From contig NZ_CP054258.1 in the NCBI RefSeq assembly GCF_024181585.1, forward strand, positions 744,001 to 808,000: 64,000 bases of DNA. Reading direction: 5' to 3'. The DNA comes from Treponema socranskii subsp. buccale (lineage in GTDB: Bacteria > Spirochaetota > Spirochaetia > Treponematales > Treponemataceae). Under the pieces are notes generated by a model, which was not told the DNA's origin, did no database searches, and saw nothing but the letters and a program-made list of their open reading frames with translations. Positions 17,865 to 26,735 of the stretch are shown here, one piece after another. The first letter of the stretch is position 1. Every line of letters starts with the position of its first letter. A program made the translations under genes and the position numbers.

Positions 17865-19952
17865 TTATTTTTGCGCTGCTTTGCGCTCTTCTTGATATTT
17901 TTTCATCAGTTCTTCGCCTACGGCGTTCGGTACGCGTCCGTATTTGAGGAATTCCATCGTAAACTCCGCTTTGCCCTGTGTCGAAGAGCGGAGGATCGTC
18001 GAAAAGCCGAACATCTCCGAAAGCGGTACTTCCGCGTTTACGGTCGACGTATTGTTTTCATCGGTCGTATCGATGATGACACCGCGTCTTTGGTTGATGA
18101 GGCCGAACATATTGCCCTGGAATTCGGTCGGTCCGGAAATCGACACTTTCATAATCGGCTCAAGGATGACAGGCTTCGCTTTTTCGTAGCCTTCGCGGAA
18201 CGCGCCGATCGCAGCCTGCTGAAAGGCGATGTCGGACGAGTCGACCGGATGGTACTGACCGTCGTTGATCGTCATCTTTACGCCGACGATGGGGAAGCCG
18301 ATGAGCGTACCTTTTTCCATTGCTTTGCGGAAACCCTTATCGCAGGACGGAATGTATTCGTTCGGAATGGCGCCTCCCTTGATCGCATCGACGAACTCGT
18401 AATCTTTGTCGGCGAGCGGCTCCATGATACCGGCGACACGTCCGTATTGACCGGAACCGCCGGTTTGCTTTTTGTGCGTATAGTTGAACGGCGCGCTCTG
18501 CGTGATCGATTCGCGGTAAGCGACTTGCGGCTGACCGACGACGACTTCGCACTTGTATTCGCGCTTCATGCGTTCGACGTAGACGGCGAGGTGCAGTTCG
18601 CCCATACCCTTGATAATCGTTTCGTTCGATTCGGGATCGACGTAAGTTTGGAAGGTCGGATCTTCTTTGGTAAAGCGGTTGAGCGCTTTTGCCATCTGCG
18701 CGGCGTCTTTTTTTTCTTTCGGCGTAATCGATTCGGAGATAACGGGATTCGGAACGTACATCGACGCCATGGAATAATTGAGTCCGCCGCCGCAGAACGT
18801 ATCGCCGGATGCGCAGTCGATACCGAACAGCGCTACGATATCGCCCGGTGTCGCTTCGTTGATGTCTTCCATCTTGTCCGCATTCATGCGCACGAGGCGT
18901 CCGACTTTGAACTTTCTGCGCGCGCGTGTATTGTACAGCTCGCACCCTTTCGGGATAGTGCCCTGATATACGCGGACGTAGGTAAGCTGACCGTACTGGC
19001 CGTCGTCGAGTTTGAACGCGAGTGCAACGGTCGGCTTATCGGCGACATTGAAGAGCTCGACCTGCGCTTCGTTGTTGTCGAGGTCGAACGCGTAGTTGTG
19101 TACCTCTGTCGGGTCGGGAAGATAGCGCGCAACGCCGTCGAGCACGAGCTGCACTCCCTTGTTCATGTGAGCCGAACCGCAGAATACGCCGACGAACTGC
19201 TCGGCGAGCGTCGCTTTGCGGACGGCTGCGATGATCTCTTCTTCGGTTTCTTTGCCTTCGAGTGCGTCTTCCATGAGCTGATCGTCGAACATCGATACCG
19301 CATCGACCAAATCCGCGCGATATTTTTTTGCCTCATCGACCATGTGTGCGGGAATTTCGGCTACGCGTACTTCCTGACCGTCGGGACCTTCGAAATAGAG
19401 CGCTTTCATCGCAACGAGGTCGACGACGCCTTCGAGTTTGTCTTCAAGTCCGATCGGGAGCGCCATCATGTGCGCGTTGAGTCCGAGTTTGTCGCGCAGC
19501 TGTTTGCACACGCGGATGGGGTTCGCGCCCTGACGGTCGCATTTGTTGACGAATGCGATGCGGGGTACGTGATAGCGCTTGAGCTGGCGGTCGACGGTGA
19601 TCGACTGCGACTGAACGCCCGCGACCGCGCACAAAACGAGGATGGCGCCGTCGAGAACGCGCAAACTCCGTTCAACTTCGATCGTAAAGTCGACGTGTCC
19701 GGGCGTATCGATCAAGTTGATTGTGTATTCTTTCCATTGAACTTGCGTTGCCGCAGATTGAATCGTAATGCCTCTCTCGCGTTCCAAGTCCATGCTGTCC
19801 ATTGTCGCGCCGACGCCGTCTTTACCGTGTACTTCGTGAATTTGGTGAATTCTGTTGCAGTAAAACAGAATGCGTTCCGACAAAGTCGTTTTTCCTGAGT
19901 CGATGTGGGCGCTGATACCGATATTTCGTAGTTTGGAAATATCAAAGTCCAT
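17865..19952 (-). CDS. fusA: elongation factor G, spirochaete/mitochondrial EFG1 type
   Basis: The 695-residue protein is a full five-domain EF-G. The G motifs are [17 protein letters not shown] and [10 protein letters not shown]. Domains II-V follow with [11 protein letters not shown] and a C-terminal [12 protein letters not shown] hydrolysis by EF-G drives ribosomal translocation. The P-loop has Ser where most bacterial EF-Gs have Ala, and the stretch [18 protein letters not shown] matches the mitochondrial EFG1/spirochaete spdEFG1 group. In Borrelia that group is reported to do translocation only, a second EF-G handling ribosome recycling. AGAGG lies ten bases before the ATG. Confidence 0.95.
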   Translation of the reverse strand: MDFDISKLRNIGISAHIDSGKTTLSERILFYCNRIHQIHEVHGKDGVGATMDSMDLERERGITIQSAATQVQWKEYTINLIDTPGHVDFTIEVERSLRVLDGAILVLCAVAGVQSQSITVDRQLKRYHVPRIAFVNKCDRQGANPIRVCKQLRDKLGLNAHMMALPIGLEDKLEGVVDLVAMKALYFEGPDGQEVRVAEIPAHMVDEAKKYRADLVDAVSMFDDQLMEDALEGKETEEEIIAAVRKATLAEQFVGVFCGSAHMNKGVQLVLDGVARYLPDPTEVHNYAFDLDNNEAQVELFNVADKPTVALAFKLDDGQYGQLTYVRVYQGTIPKGCELYNTRARRKFKVGRLVRMNADKMEDINEATPGDIVALFGIDCASGDTFCGGGLNYSMASMYVPNPVISESITPKEKKDAAQMAKALNRFTKEDPTFQTYVDPESNETIIKGMGELHLAVYVERMKREYKCEVVVGQPQVAYRESITQSAPFNYTHKKQTGGSGQYGRVAGIMEPLADKDYEFVDAIKGGAIPNEYIPSCDKGFRKAMEKGTLIGFPIVGVKMTINDGQYHPVDSSDIAFQQAAIGAFREGYEKAKPVILEPIMKVSISGPTEFQGNMFGLINQRRGVIIDTTDENNTSTVNAEVPLSEMFGFSTILRSSTQGKAEFTMEFLKYGRVPNAVGEELMKKYQEERKAAQK

Positions 19953-20001
19953 ATTGATTACCTCTTTATAAAAAAAAATTCCACCTTTACAGTAAGAGAT
20001 A

Positions 20002-20030
20002 ACTATAACCGATTACGGAGCTTTATTCAA
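20002..20030 (-). promoter_or_regulatory. promoter of the EF-G gene
   Basis: On the minus strand TTGAAT (20025-20030), a 17-base spacer and TATAGT (20002-20007) lie about 50 bases before the start codon. Confidence 0.65.
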
Positions 20031-20055
20031 TACCGCAGAATAGCGTCTAAAATTA

Positions 20056-21654
20056 TCAATATTTTCCGGCGGCCGATAACCGGAACGTATATTTAATAAA
20101 TTTCGTCGTATGAGAAGCGGAAAATCCGAGCGATGCGGCGCCTCCGCCGTATTCGCCGTTTTTTTGTTTAAATAAAAATCCCGCGCTGCCTGAGGTTGTA
20201 AAGTTTTTTTTCGAATGTGCAATCGAAATTTTGCACGACTCTTCCGCCGCTTTTTTTGAAAACGTTCCCGATGCCTGAACTCCGCAGCGGAGTTTTCCTT
20301 TGCGCCGGAAAAACTTTCCGGAAATCGTATAGCGTATCGCATCGGCGTTCGCTTTTTGTGCGCTTGAAAATTCGATTCCGTCCGTTTCAAATGTAAAGCG
20401 TGATGATATTTTTTTATCCGAATATTGCAGACCGCATCCGCATTTGACGCTCGTTTGTTCGGTATTATCCGAAGGGACGTATTTTTGCCGAATGACACCT
20501 GCCGCTCCGACGGTGAGTGCGGGAAAGCGGGGAGAAGAAAAGCGGTGTGTATACTGCGGAGCGATGCGGAATTGCCGAAGCGTATTCAATGCCGCGCCGT
20601 TCGGCGTGATGATGCCGCGTCCGTCCGAAGCGAATGCCGAAACGAGCAGCGTAAATCCGCCGAAAGAAATCGCATTTTCGCTTCTATATATAAGACTTGG
20701 TTTTCCCGACGGCTGGTCGTATAAATTTACCGTAAAAAGCGACGTAAGATTCGGCGCCGAAAAGAGCGCCTGCAATGCGAAACCCGAATACTTTGCCGGT
20801 TTGAAAAATGCGATTTCGGAAAACCACGACGACGCATTGTTTTCGAGAAAAAAGCTTCCTCCTGTAAATGAAACGGCCGCGTTCATCATGAGCGGCAAAT
20901 TGATGCGCATATCCGCCGATGCTGCAAAAATTCCGTCCTGCCGGTAAAAAAAAGAAGCACCGGAGCCCGCAAATCGCCGTATTTTTTCGGGAAAACGAAT
21001 ATCGGCCGCAAGCGCAAATTCTTTTTCTTCGCCGCCGGATGACGGAAGCGATGATGCGACGCCCGTTTTTGTCGAAAACGATTTTGCGAACGGAGATGCC
21101 GAAAAAGAAGGTGCGGGGGAGACAAGACGCGAAAAACTTCCGCCCGGAGAAAGCGTGCCGGCTTTTACCGTCAGCGGAAAAGGCAGCACCCGTGTAAGCG
21201 ATAAAGCCGCCCCGTATTGCGGCAGATGAGCGGAAGCTCTACTGAAATTCGGTAAGGCGATATCCGATACCGCTTCATAAAACCGCAGATCGGCGTCGCG
21301 GAAAAGTGCGCGCATAGCGCAAGCCGTACCGGCCGCCGCTTGATCGAAATCCGCGGCATTGAATCGAAATGAAGAAGAGGAGCTTATATCGATTCGTTTA
21401 AAAAGCGCTTCCGATTTCGGTCTTGTCCCGGACTTTTGCTCCGCTTTCGGTTCGGAATCTCGATTCACATTTTTTCGGTTTTTCGTTTCCGATGCAGTGC
21501 TTTGCTCTGTTTGCGCTTCCGATTTTCGCTTCGCTTTCGGTTCCGCGTTCAAGTGTGTTTTTTGTTCAGCTTTCGGTTTTTCGGCAGCGGATAATCGATG
21601 TGCGGGCGAAAATACCGAGAAGGCTGCGACGATCAATATACAGCGATAGTTCAT
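20056..21654 (-). CDS. exported protein, probable outer-membrane beta-barrel
   Basis: The 532-residue protein begins with a signal peptide (about residues 1-24, ending LSAAEK). A strongly charged, low-complexity linker of Lys/Glu/Ala-rich repeats follows (about 25-85). The remaining 440 residues alternate polar and hydrophobic or aromatic residues in short stretches, e.g. SARFTFETDG-like strands, and end in an aromatic residue (GKY). That pattern fits an outer-membrane barrel with a periplasmic linker, but no family was recognised. It lies just outside the accessory block that begins with the 76-bp repeat at 21806. Confidence 0.6.
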   Translation of the reverse strand: MNYRCILIVAAFSVFSPAHRLSAAEKPKAEQKTHLNAEPKAKRKSEAQTEQSTASETKNRKNVNRDSEPKAEQKSGTRPKSEALFKRIDISSSSSFRFNAADFDQAAAGTACAMRALFRDADLRFYEAVSDIALPNFSRASAHLPQYGAALSLTRVLPFPLTVKAGTLSPGGSFSRLVSPAPSFSASPFAKSFSTKTGVASSLPSSGGEEKEFALAADIRFPEKIRRFAGSGASFFYRQDGIFAASADMRINLPLMMNAAVSFTGGSFFLENNASSWFSEIAFFKPAKYSGFALQALFSAPNLTSLFTVNLYDQPSGKPSLIYRSENAISFGGFTLLVSAFASDGRGIITPNGAALNTLRQFRIAPQYTHRFSSPRFPALTVGAAGVIRQKYVPSDNTEQTSVKCGCGLQYSDKKISSRFTFETDGIEFSSAQKANADAIRYTISGKFFRRKGKLRCGVQASGTFSKKAAEESCKISIAHSKKNFTTSGSAGFLFKQKNGEYGGGAASLGFSASHTTKFIKYTFRLSAAGKY

Positions 21655-21941
21655 ACCCTAATATTCGCCGTAAATTTTCGGTTTCGGAGTTTTTTTGCTC
21701 GGTAAATTCAAAAAAAGCGATGCATGCGCGGGAGCGTTTTCCCGTGAGCGCGCTTTGAGTCGGGGGCGGCGTTATGTGCGAAGATAAAAAAACCGGATGC
21801 GCTTTAGTACTAATACATATCCCTATTTGTAGGACTAACATCCGGCGCTCTCGCTGGAGTGGAAAACACCGAATGTGGGGGGATGCCGCTTTTATACTGT
21901 TTGACCTCTTGGTAATGTAACAAATAACTTATTCTTTCTTG
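21655..21941. other. gene-free stretch holding a 76-bp repeat and a 17-codon frame
   Basis: Apart from the 76-bp hairpin repeat at 21806-21881, the only coding trace is a minus-strand frame of 17 codons (21892-21945, MTRKNKLFVTLPRGQTV). Its ATG overlaps the stop of the decayed gene upstream, and it ends about ten bases before the repeat. It looks like a gene start cut off at the repeat. Confidence 0.5.
21806..21881 (-). repeat. 76-bp hairpin repeat, copy 1 (inverted relative to copy 2)
   Basis: Read on the minus strand this matches 29245-29320 along its whole length with few differences. The first half folds into a long hairpin (ACATTCGGTGTTTTC pairing with GAGAGCGCCGGATGT). The second half, about 36 bp including GTTAGTCCTACAAATAGGG, is nearly identical between copies and reads MLVLQIGICIST in one frame. 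Several differences in the stem keep pairing through G-U or swapped pairs. Confidence 0.8.
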
Positions 21942-22167
21942 TCATTTTAATACCCCCTGATTATTTCGTTTTGAAATCTCTAAATATACAGTTTTATATT
22001 CAGTATCATTTAATTTTGTTAATCCGACACTATAACTTCGATCTTTATTTTGTAAAACAGTATATAATCCCGTATCTGGAATACATCTAATACTTTTTTA
22101 CATCGTCTTCTTCTGAGATTTCCATATGTACAGTACCATCATATTGATCTTTTCGAATTTTATTTTT
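21942..22167 (-). pseudogene. frameshifted remnant of an unrecognised gene
   Basis: Directly after the lipoprotein stop, the minus strand reads KIRKDQYDGTVHMEISEEDD and then hits a stop after a run of six A. Deleting one A restores an open frame (VKSIRCIPDTGLYTVL ... YLEISKRNNQGVLK) to a TGA at 21942. There is no start codon. The composition is strongly coding-like and AT-rich. It is best explained as a degraded gene with a homopolymer frameshift. Confidence 0.55.
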
Positions 22168-22635
22168 TCATGGTCTAAAAAAGTACTCCTCTTTACAAGA
22201 TTCTAATAAATCATTTTTAAAACTCAATATTATTATGTATGAATAAAGATAAAATCCTTTCGTAAATGAAAACCCTCTTTGAAAATATGCTATTTTTTTT
22301 TCATCGTTATCTTTTATAATTATTGGAATTCCTAATTTTTGAACTACGTTCTTATAAGAGGTTCCTTTTTTAAATTTTTGAACTTCTTTATATTTTACAA
22401 ACCTATTATAATAGGTTTTATAAAGATAATCCGTTTCGTGAACTAGAATTAACTGATATGTAAAAGGATTTACATAAGAAATCAAAAACTCTCCTTGTAG
22501 CGCATTAATTTTATGTAAGAATATAGGATTTTCCTGTTCAATTTTTTTCAATTCTTCAAGATTTATTTCTTTCTGTTGAGGAACAGAACAACTTATTAGC
22601 ATAAATATACAATATATGATATTAATTTTTTTCAT
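22168..22635 (-). CDS. putative lipoprotein, candidate immunity protein for the Rhs tip
   Basis: This 155-residue protein has a short signal sequence with lipobox LISC (Cys16), then a mature region rich in Lys, Tyr and Ile with no family recognised. Its ATG overlaps the stop of the Rhs C-terminal gene by four bases. Genes placed like this, immediately after a polymorphic toxin tip, usually encode the cognate immunity protein; a lipoprotein would protect the periplasm or envelope. The region is markedly AT-rich compared with the Rhs core, as is usual for swapped tips. The immunity role is inferred from position only. Confidence 0.6.
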   Translation of the reverse strand: MKKINIIYCIFMLISCSVPQQKEINLEELKKIEQENPIFLHKINALQGEFLISYVNPFTYQLILVHETDYLYKTYYNRFVKYKEVQKFKKGTSYKNVVQKLGIPIIIKDNDEKKIAYFQRGFSFTKGFYLYSYIIILSFKNDLLESCKEEYFFRP

Positions 22636-23825
22636 TGTTCAACTCCGTTTTTATAAATTACTGCATTGTCAAGACCGACACCGGAGTCTACACTTGTTCT
22701 ATTAGCTATAACAGTTGCTTTTGGTAATGCTTTTGAAATTGCTTGAGCTATATTTATTGGGTCTTTAGAATTTGCCCACGCCTTTGTATTTACATTAGTT
22801 GAATTTTTATGATTATTAGGATTGGCACCACTATTACATCCGCCCAATACTATCGTAACATCTTCCGCCATCAATCCTTCATCAACTAATTTTTTTAAAT
22901 CAGCGATGAAAGCTGCTTCTTTTCCTGACCTAAAACCAGAAATAAAATCAGAAACATTATCCTCATAAAGATTATTACCGACATTACCAAAATCAATAGC
23001 GTAAGGCACACCATGCGTAGAAAAATATAAATCTGTTATTGGATTATTTTTTGAAGCACTATTGCGAAGTGCCTTTATTGCATTTATACCAGAAGTAGTA
23101 GCGCCATAATTCCCTATCCCCTTTAAACAAATAATCCAATTAGCTGATACAACAGTATAGCCATTATTCACTGCTGCTTCATAAAATGATTTTCTCTCTC
23201 CCCATTTATCTGCATTTCCAACTATTGCAACTTTATTATCATTCCCATCCGGGTCTATATAGCGTACCGGGTTGTTTGCCCCATAGGCATACAAATTGCA
23301 ATTGATGTGATTGAAGATTCCGCCCATACCGGGCAAATTTTGGTTATGTTTGCGTGCCTCGTCGTTTATGGGAGCCTGCGGAATGTAATCGCCCAGAGCC
23401 GGATCGGTAGAAATCCATGTAGAATATTTACTGTCGAGATACCGTGCCCCGTAGTAGTAGAGACCGGTTTCAGGATCGAGCTCTTTTGCCGTAAACTTGT
23501 ATGGAAGATATGCAAGACCTTTGTTGTCTGTCCGTTCAATCCACGTCTCGCCGTACGGCGTGTATTCTATACGTTGATATTCATCGCCTTTATAGTCGGA
23601 AATGAGACTTGCAGAACCTAAATGATCGGAATGGTAGAAATATTGCTGTAATTCTTCCGCATCCGCACGAGGATCGTTTCTGAGGCAAAGCTTCGTTACT
23701 ATTCTCGTCTCTTCCAAATACACGTTCTTAGCGTACTGTCCGCCGTGAATGCTGTTGCCGGCGTCCGTATGCAGGCTCCACATTTTGTTAAAGTAGAGTG
23801 TTTCACTTGATAAGTCTCTTGCAAT
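22632..23825 (-). pseudogene. N-terminally truncated Rhs/YD-repeat protein with a His/Cys protease-like toxin domain
   Basis: The frame is open from 23825 (just inside a TAG) and has an ATG at 23783, giving 383 residues. Residues 45-135 are the Rhs core, ending in the hallmark DPETGLYYYGARYLDSKYS. NLYAYGANNPVRYIDPDG (about 163-180) marks the junction to the variable tip. The tip (about 181-383) carries LYFSTHG (His257-Gly258) and IVLGGCNSGA (Cys316), spaced like the His/Cys dyad of clan CD (CHAT/caspase/gingipain-like) peptidases. All YD repeats and secretion signals upstream are missing, so this is an orphan tip that can act only after recombination with a full Rhs gene, or a decayed gene. 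The peptidase assignment rests on the two motifs. Confidence 0.7.
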
Positions 23826-23905
23826 CTATTTACATAATATTTGTAAATACAATATTTCGGTAAATAAAATATACTAACTTATAGCTGTATTTTCAATACC
23901 TCGCT

Positions 23906-24050
23906 TTAGACTACAATATTTGAAACAAAACCTATTGTAGCCCCTGTAACAGTTCCACGAAGCATATTGGCTATAAAATTCCCATCCGGGGCCATATAGC
24001 GTACCGGGTTATTTACCCCATAGGCATATAAATTGCAAAGTTTGAGGTTG
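23906..24050 (-). pseudogene. second Rhs core scrap
   Basis: On the minus strand, directly after the SPOR gene stop, the frame reads NLYAYGVNNPVRYMAPDG (same junction motif as the Rhs tip above) and then ANMLRGTVTGATIGFVSN before a stop at 23906. The DNA at about 23980-24037 resembles 23250-23300. It is a fragment of a different Rhs tip, perhaps a membrane-inserting one, with everything upstream removed. The 80 bp between it and the first Rhs fragment hold nothing recognisable. Confidence 0.7.
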
Positions 24051-24052
24051 CT

Positions 24053-25051
24053 TCAATCCGTTGCAGAAGAAGTCTGCGTAATATAGCTTTCTCCCGATTT
24101 AAAATCGTTTATCTGACCGACCCGCGTCCGCCAGTATTCGGCTTCGCTTTTCGTCACGTAGGGACCTATCCTCACGCGGTAAAACACTTTTCCTTTACCG
24201 TCTTTGTACGTAAACACATCGGCGGAAATTTTGTTTTCGTCGAGAACGCTCCGTGCCGCATCTGCGCCGTTTTTATTTGCAAAAGAAGCGGCCTGCACCC
24301 AATACTGCGTTTTTCCCGCACTCGTTTTTGCTTTCGGTTTTGCCGCGGTATTTTTTTGTGTCGCTTTCGGCGTAACGGATTTTTTTGCCGTGTTTCCTTT
24401 CGAAGCGTTATTTTTCGTCACCGCCGTTTTCGGAGCGGACGAGGGTTTTTGTGTCGGAGAGACGGTTGCCGCACTTCGAGATTTCGCTGCGGAATATTGC
24501 GATGCAGTCGGTACTTCTTTTGCACCGTCTTCTCTCGTGTCTATCGAAGATGCGCGGGATGTTTGTCTTGCCGTCTCCATCGATTTGGCGCTCGTTTCAT
24601 TTTTCGGTATAACGGTATCGCTCGGAGAAGTATCGCTCGATCGGAGCGTATTCAAATCGATCAGCGTGGAGCCGTCCGGAGCGCTCTGCGTATTTCGGGG
24701 ATTTTCAATGCCGTACACGGTCGCATTTTGCGCAAACACGGTCATATCTCCGACTTGCGTTGTTGCACTCCGTTCCGTACTTTGCGTTTCTCCGGCTTCC
24801 GGTTTTGCCGGATTTTCGAAATCGATTTTATCTGCAGGTACATCGCCTTTAGCCGTTTCATTTTCGGAAGCGCTGCCGGCAGGAGAAGGTGTCCCTGCCG
24901 CTATCCAGCCGCCCGACGAGGGTTTTACGATCGGTGTCGTCGACTGTACTTTGTGCGTATCGGGTTTAAAGAGGATGATCGCAGGTAAAAGGACGGCAAG
25001 CAAAAATATGCCGACTGCAGCGATAATCCATAAAGTACCTTTTTGTTCCAT
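24053..25051 (-). CDS. SPOR-domain membrane protein
   Basis: The 332-residue protein has one membrane segment (about residues 8-28), then a long Ser/Thr/Ala/Lys-rich unstructured region (about 30-250). A C-terminal SPOR domain (about 252-325) contains YWVQAASFANKNGADAARSV and VFYRVRIGPYVTKSEAEYW. SPOR domains bind denuded glycan strands of peptidoglycan, usually at the division site. A bitopic protein with a flexible periplasmic linker fits a cell-division role like FtsN or DedD. If the proposed insertion at coaE is real, this gene was originally the next gene after polA-coaE. Confidence 0.85.
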   Translation of the reverse strand: MEQKGTLWIIAAVGIFLLAVLLPAIILFKPDTHKVQSTTPIVKPSSGGWIAAGTPSPAGSASENETAKGDVPADKIDFENPAKPEAGETQSTERSATTQVGDMTVFAQNATVYGIENPRNTQSAPDGSTLIDLNTLRSSDTSPSDTVIPKNETSAKSMETARQTSRASSIDTREDGAKEVPTASQYSAAKSRSAATVSPTQKPSSAPKTAVTKNNASKGNTAKKSVTPKATQKNTAAKPKAKTSAGKTQYWVQAASFANKNGADAARSVLDENKISADVFTYKDGKGKVFYRVRIGPYVTKSEAEYWRTRVGQINDFKSGESYITQTSSATD

Positions 25052-25075
25052 GATTTTCCCCTGTGAGTATCGGGA

Positions 25076-25103
25076 ACCTCTAAAAACTGCAGTTTTTAGA
25101 GGT
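25076..25103. repeat. perfect 28-bp palindrome upstream of the SPOR gene
   Basis: ACCTCTAAAAACTG is followed directly by its reverse complement (14-bp arms, no spacer). It lies 25 bases before the SPOR gene start. It could be an operator, or a bidirectional terminator, because each strand has five T in the descending arm. Confidence 0.6.
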
Positions 25104-25182
25104 AACTTTGAAATACTGCTCTACTGTAAATATCGGCACGCGGAAAATATAATTAAGCGATTTGTTTCATAGAACGAATGTC

Positions 25183-25250
25183 GAGCTTTCGAAAGAAAAC
25201 TCGAAGTTAAACGAAACGCGCTATTTCAGCGTTTCGTTTAAACCTTCGAT
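25183..25250 (-). repeat. 68-bp repeat, distal copy: displaced coaE-like 3' end (possible attachment site)
   Basis: The 24 bp GAGCTTTCGAAAGAAAAC plus TCGAAG (25183-25206) are identical to 35055-35078. The next 44 bp match 35079-35122 at 32 positions without gaps. Read on the minus strand in the coaE frame, this copy encodes IEGLNETLK and a stop, where true coaE ends IEGLKVPLK. It contains a 13-bp inverted repeat (25207-25219 with 25229-25241). Homology stops exactly at the DeoR gene stop codon. Confidence 0.7.
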
Positions 25251-26050
25251 TATGCAATACGCACATCGATATTGTGATTTTCCAAGATTTTAATCCATTT
25301 AGGGGTTATCCCACTATCCGTAATAACCATATCAATCTCATCAAATTCCGCAAAATAATTTGCGGTAACAACACCGAATTTACTCGAATCCAACAGCAGT
25401 ATTCTCTGGGCAGCAGATTCAATAAAAGCTCTCTTATTACCCACGCTATGTGCATTAATGCACGTTATTCCAAGCGACTCGTGTACTCCCGACGCTGAAA
25501 GGAAAGCCTTCTTTGCGCGCAAAGTACGAATAAATGTTTGAGATTGATCTGATGTAAAGGTTTGATCTATCTTGTTATAGTATCCTCCGGACATAACAAG
25601 TTCAATATTAGAGAATTTCAGGAGCCCTTCCATTAGAGCAAAATTGCTGCAAAGTACTGTGAACTCAATTTCATTTGGAAGAAATGAAGGGATTCTTGCA
25701 GTTGTTGTCCCATTATCCATAAATATCCAGTCATCTGGTCTAATTAAGGATGCAGCGTACTTGGCAATTTTCTCTTTTTCTTTTAAGTGCTGGATACTCG
25801 CATATCTCAAATCATACGAAAATTCTTCTAACGAATTCATCCGATTATCTGATGTATTATTTAATGACGCAGCAAAGCCATGCAGTCTACGCAATGCTCC
25901 GCTTTTTTGAAGAATATCAAGGTCCCTTCTTACTGTCATTTCGGAAACCCCTATAAGTTCTGAAAGCTCCTTGGTAGTTATTTTTTTTCTCTCATTTACA
26001 ATTTGAATAACTCTTTCAAACCTTACTTCGCGATTTTCCAATTTACCCAT
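25250..26050 (-). CDS. DeoR-family transcriptional regulator
   Basis: The ATG at 26050 has AGG seven bases upstream; the upstream ATG at 26074 has none. The 266-residue protein has the DeoR N-terminal helix-turn-helix (ITTKELSELIGVSEMTVRRD, about residues 24-43). The C-terminal sugar-phosphate sensor domain shows DNGTTTARIPSFL, VMSGGYYNK and LLLDSSKFG. Family members repress sugar catabolic operons until a phosphorylated sugar binds. The only catabolic operon in the same AT-rich island is the TRAP transporter/aldolase/IolC-like kinase set at 29.7-34.5 kb, the likely target. Its stop codon abuts the displaced coaE-like repeat. Confidence 0.87.
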   Translation of the reverse strand: MGKLENREVRFERVIQIVNERKKITTKELSELIGVSEMTVRRDLDILQKSGALRRLHGFAASLNNTSDNRMNSLEEFSYDLRYASIQHLKEKEKIAKYAASLIRPDDWIFMDNGTTTARIPSFLPNEIEFTVLCSNFALMEGLLKFSNIELVMSGGYYNKIDQTFTSDQSQTFIRTLRAKKAFLSASGVHESLGITCINAHSVGNKRAFIESAAQRILLLDSSKFGVVTANYFAEFDEIDMVITDSGITPKWIKILENHNIDVRIA

Positions 26051-26735
26051 AAAATTACCTGCCTTGATTTTCATTCACATTATAAGCAATCACACAACAG
26101 CAGACGAAAGAGATCCGCATTTCTTTAGAACATAAAAATGAAAACCGTGAGCCGTATATATAATTTTAACACATTCACAAAAAAGTGTCATTGTTATTTA
26201 TTTTTTCCACGGAAATCAACTTTTACTTCGGACTGTTTAAAAACTCGATAAAATGATAGACTGGATGCATGAAGTGAAAAGAATTAAAAGACGCAAATAG
26301 ATATAGGTGAGCCTGCCGTATCTACAGGTATTGGAACTGCCTGTGATTTAATTCCTTGTGCAAGAGTTCCTTGCATAACGGCCGGAAAAGGTTCAATGTT
26401 GTCTGTAGCTAAGCAAGTCGAGACAAAATTAACAAATAAAATAATTAAAAATATCACTCTAAAAACTTCTGCAAAGATTGCAGCAAGTAACGCAGAGCAA
26501 TCCCCCTGCGCCCGATTGCTTCCCCGCGGAGCGTTCCCGTCGCGAGCGGCGGCGGGAATGCGGGGTACCGAAGTGCAACCTCGAAGCCGGCCGGCATATA
26601 GAGTGACGGACGAGATGAAGTTGTTCCTAAAAATCAACGCGATACCGGCAAGACAATGATTTAGCGTGTCAAAAAAAATGTAGTGACCATATATAATACA
26701 TTGTGTTACGATGTATTGCATAAGGGGGCAGAACT
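26051..26735. other. long stretch without a confident gene, with a GC-rich structured block
   Basis: A 145-codon minus-strand frame (26284-26721) contains FRVIFLIILFVNFVSTCLA and a coding-looking tail, but its middle is GC-rich low-complexity sequence and its start is unsupported. I leave it unassigned. Bases 26495-26566 fold strongly on either strand: AGCAATC pairs with GATTGCT, and CCCCGC encloses TTCCCG/CGGGAA and pairs with GCGGGG. The block stands out from its AT-rich surroundings. Confidence 0.4.
26692..26717 (+). promoter_or_regulatory. promoter/operator of the first toxin-antitoxin pair
   Basis: A TATAAT (26692-26697) overlaps an inverted repeat AATACAT (26695-26701) / ATGTATT (26711-26717) just upstream of the antitoxin gene. 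Binding of the antitoxin to such a site would block transcription, the usual autoregulation of type II pairs. No clear -35 hexamer is present. Confidence 0.5.

Noticed and set aside
17775-19898. A 707-codon open frame on the plus strand
   Set aside because: It is the mirror of the EF-G gene, arginine/valine-rich with no motif; EF-G is unambiguous on the minus strand.
21806-21881. The 76-bp repeat as an integron attC site
   Set aside because: It is palindromic, but the end reads GTTAGTC, which does not fit GTTRRRY, and there is no matching R'' heptamer.
26284-26721. A 145-codon minus-strand frame with a hydrophobic segment
   Set aside because: Its middle is a GC-rich structured block and the start overlaps the promoter of the antitoxin gene; not enough to call a gene, though its last 60 codons look coding-like.
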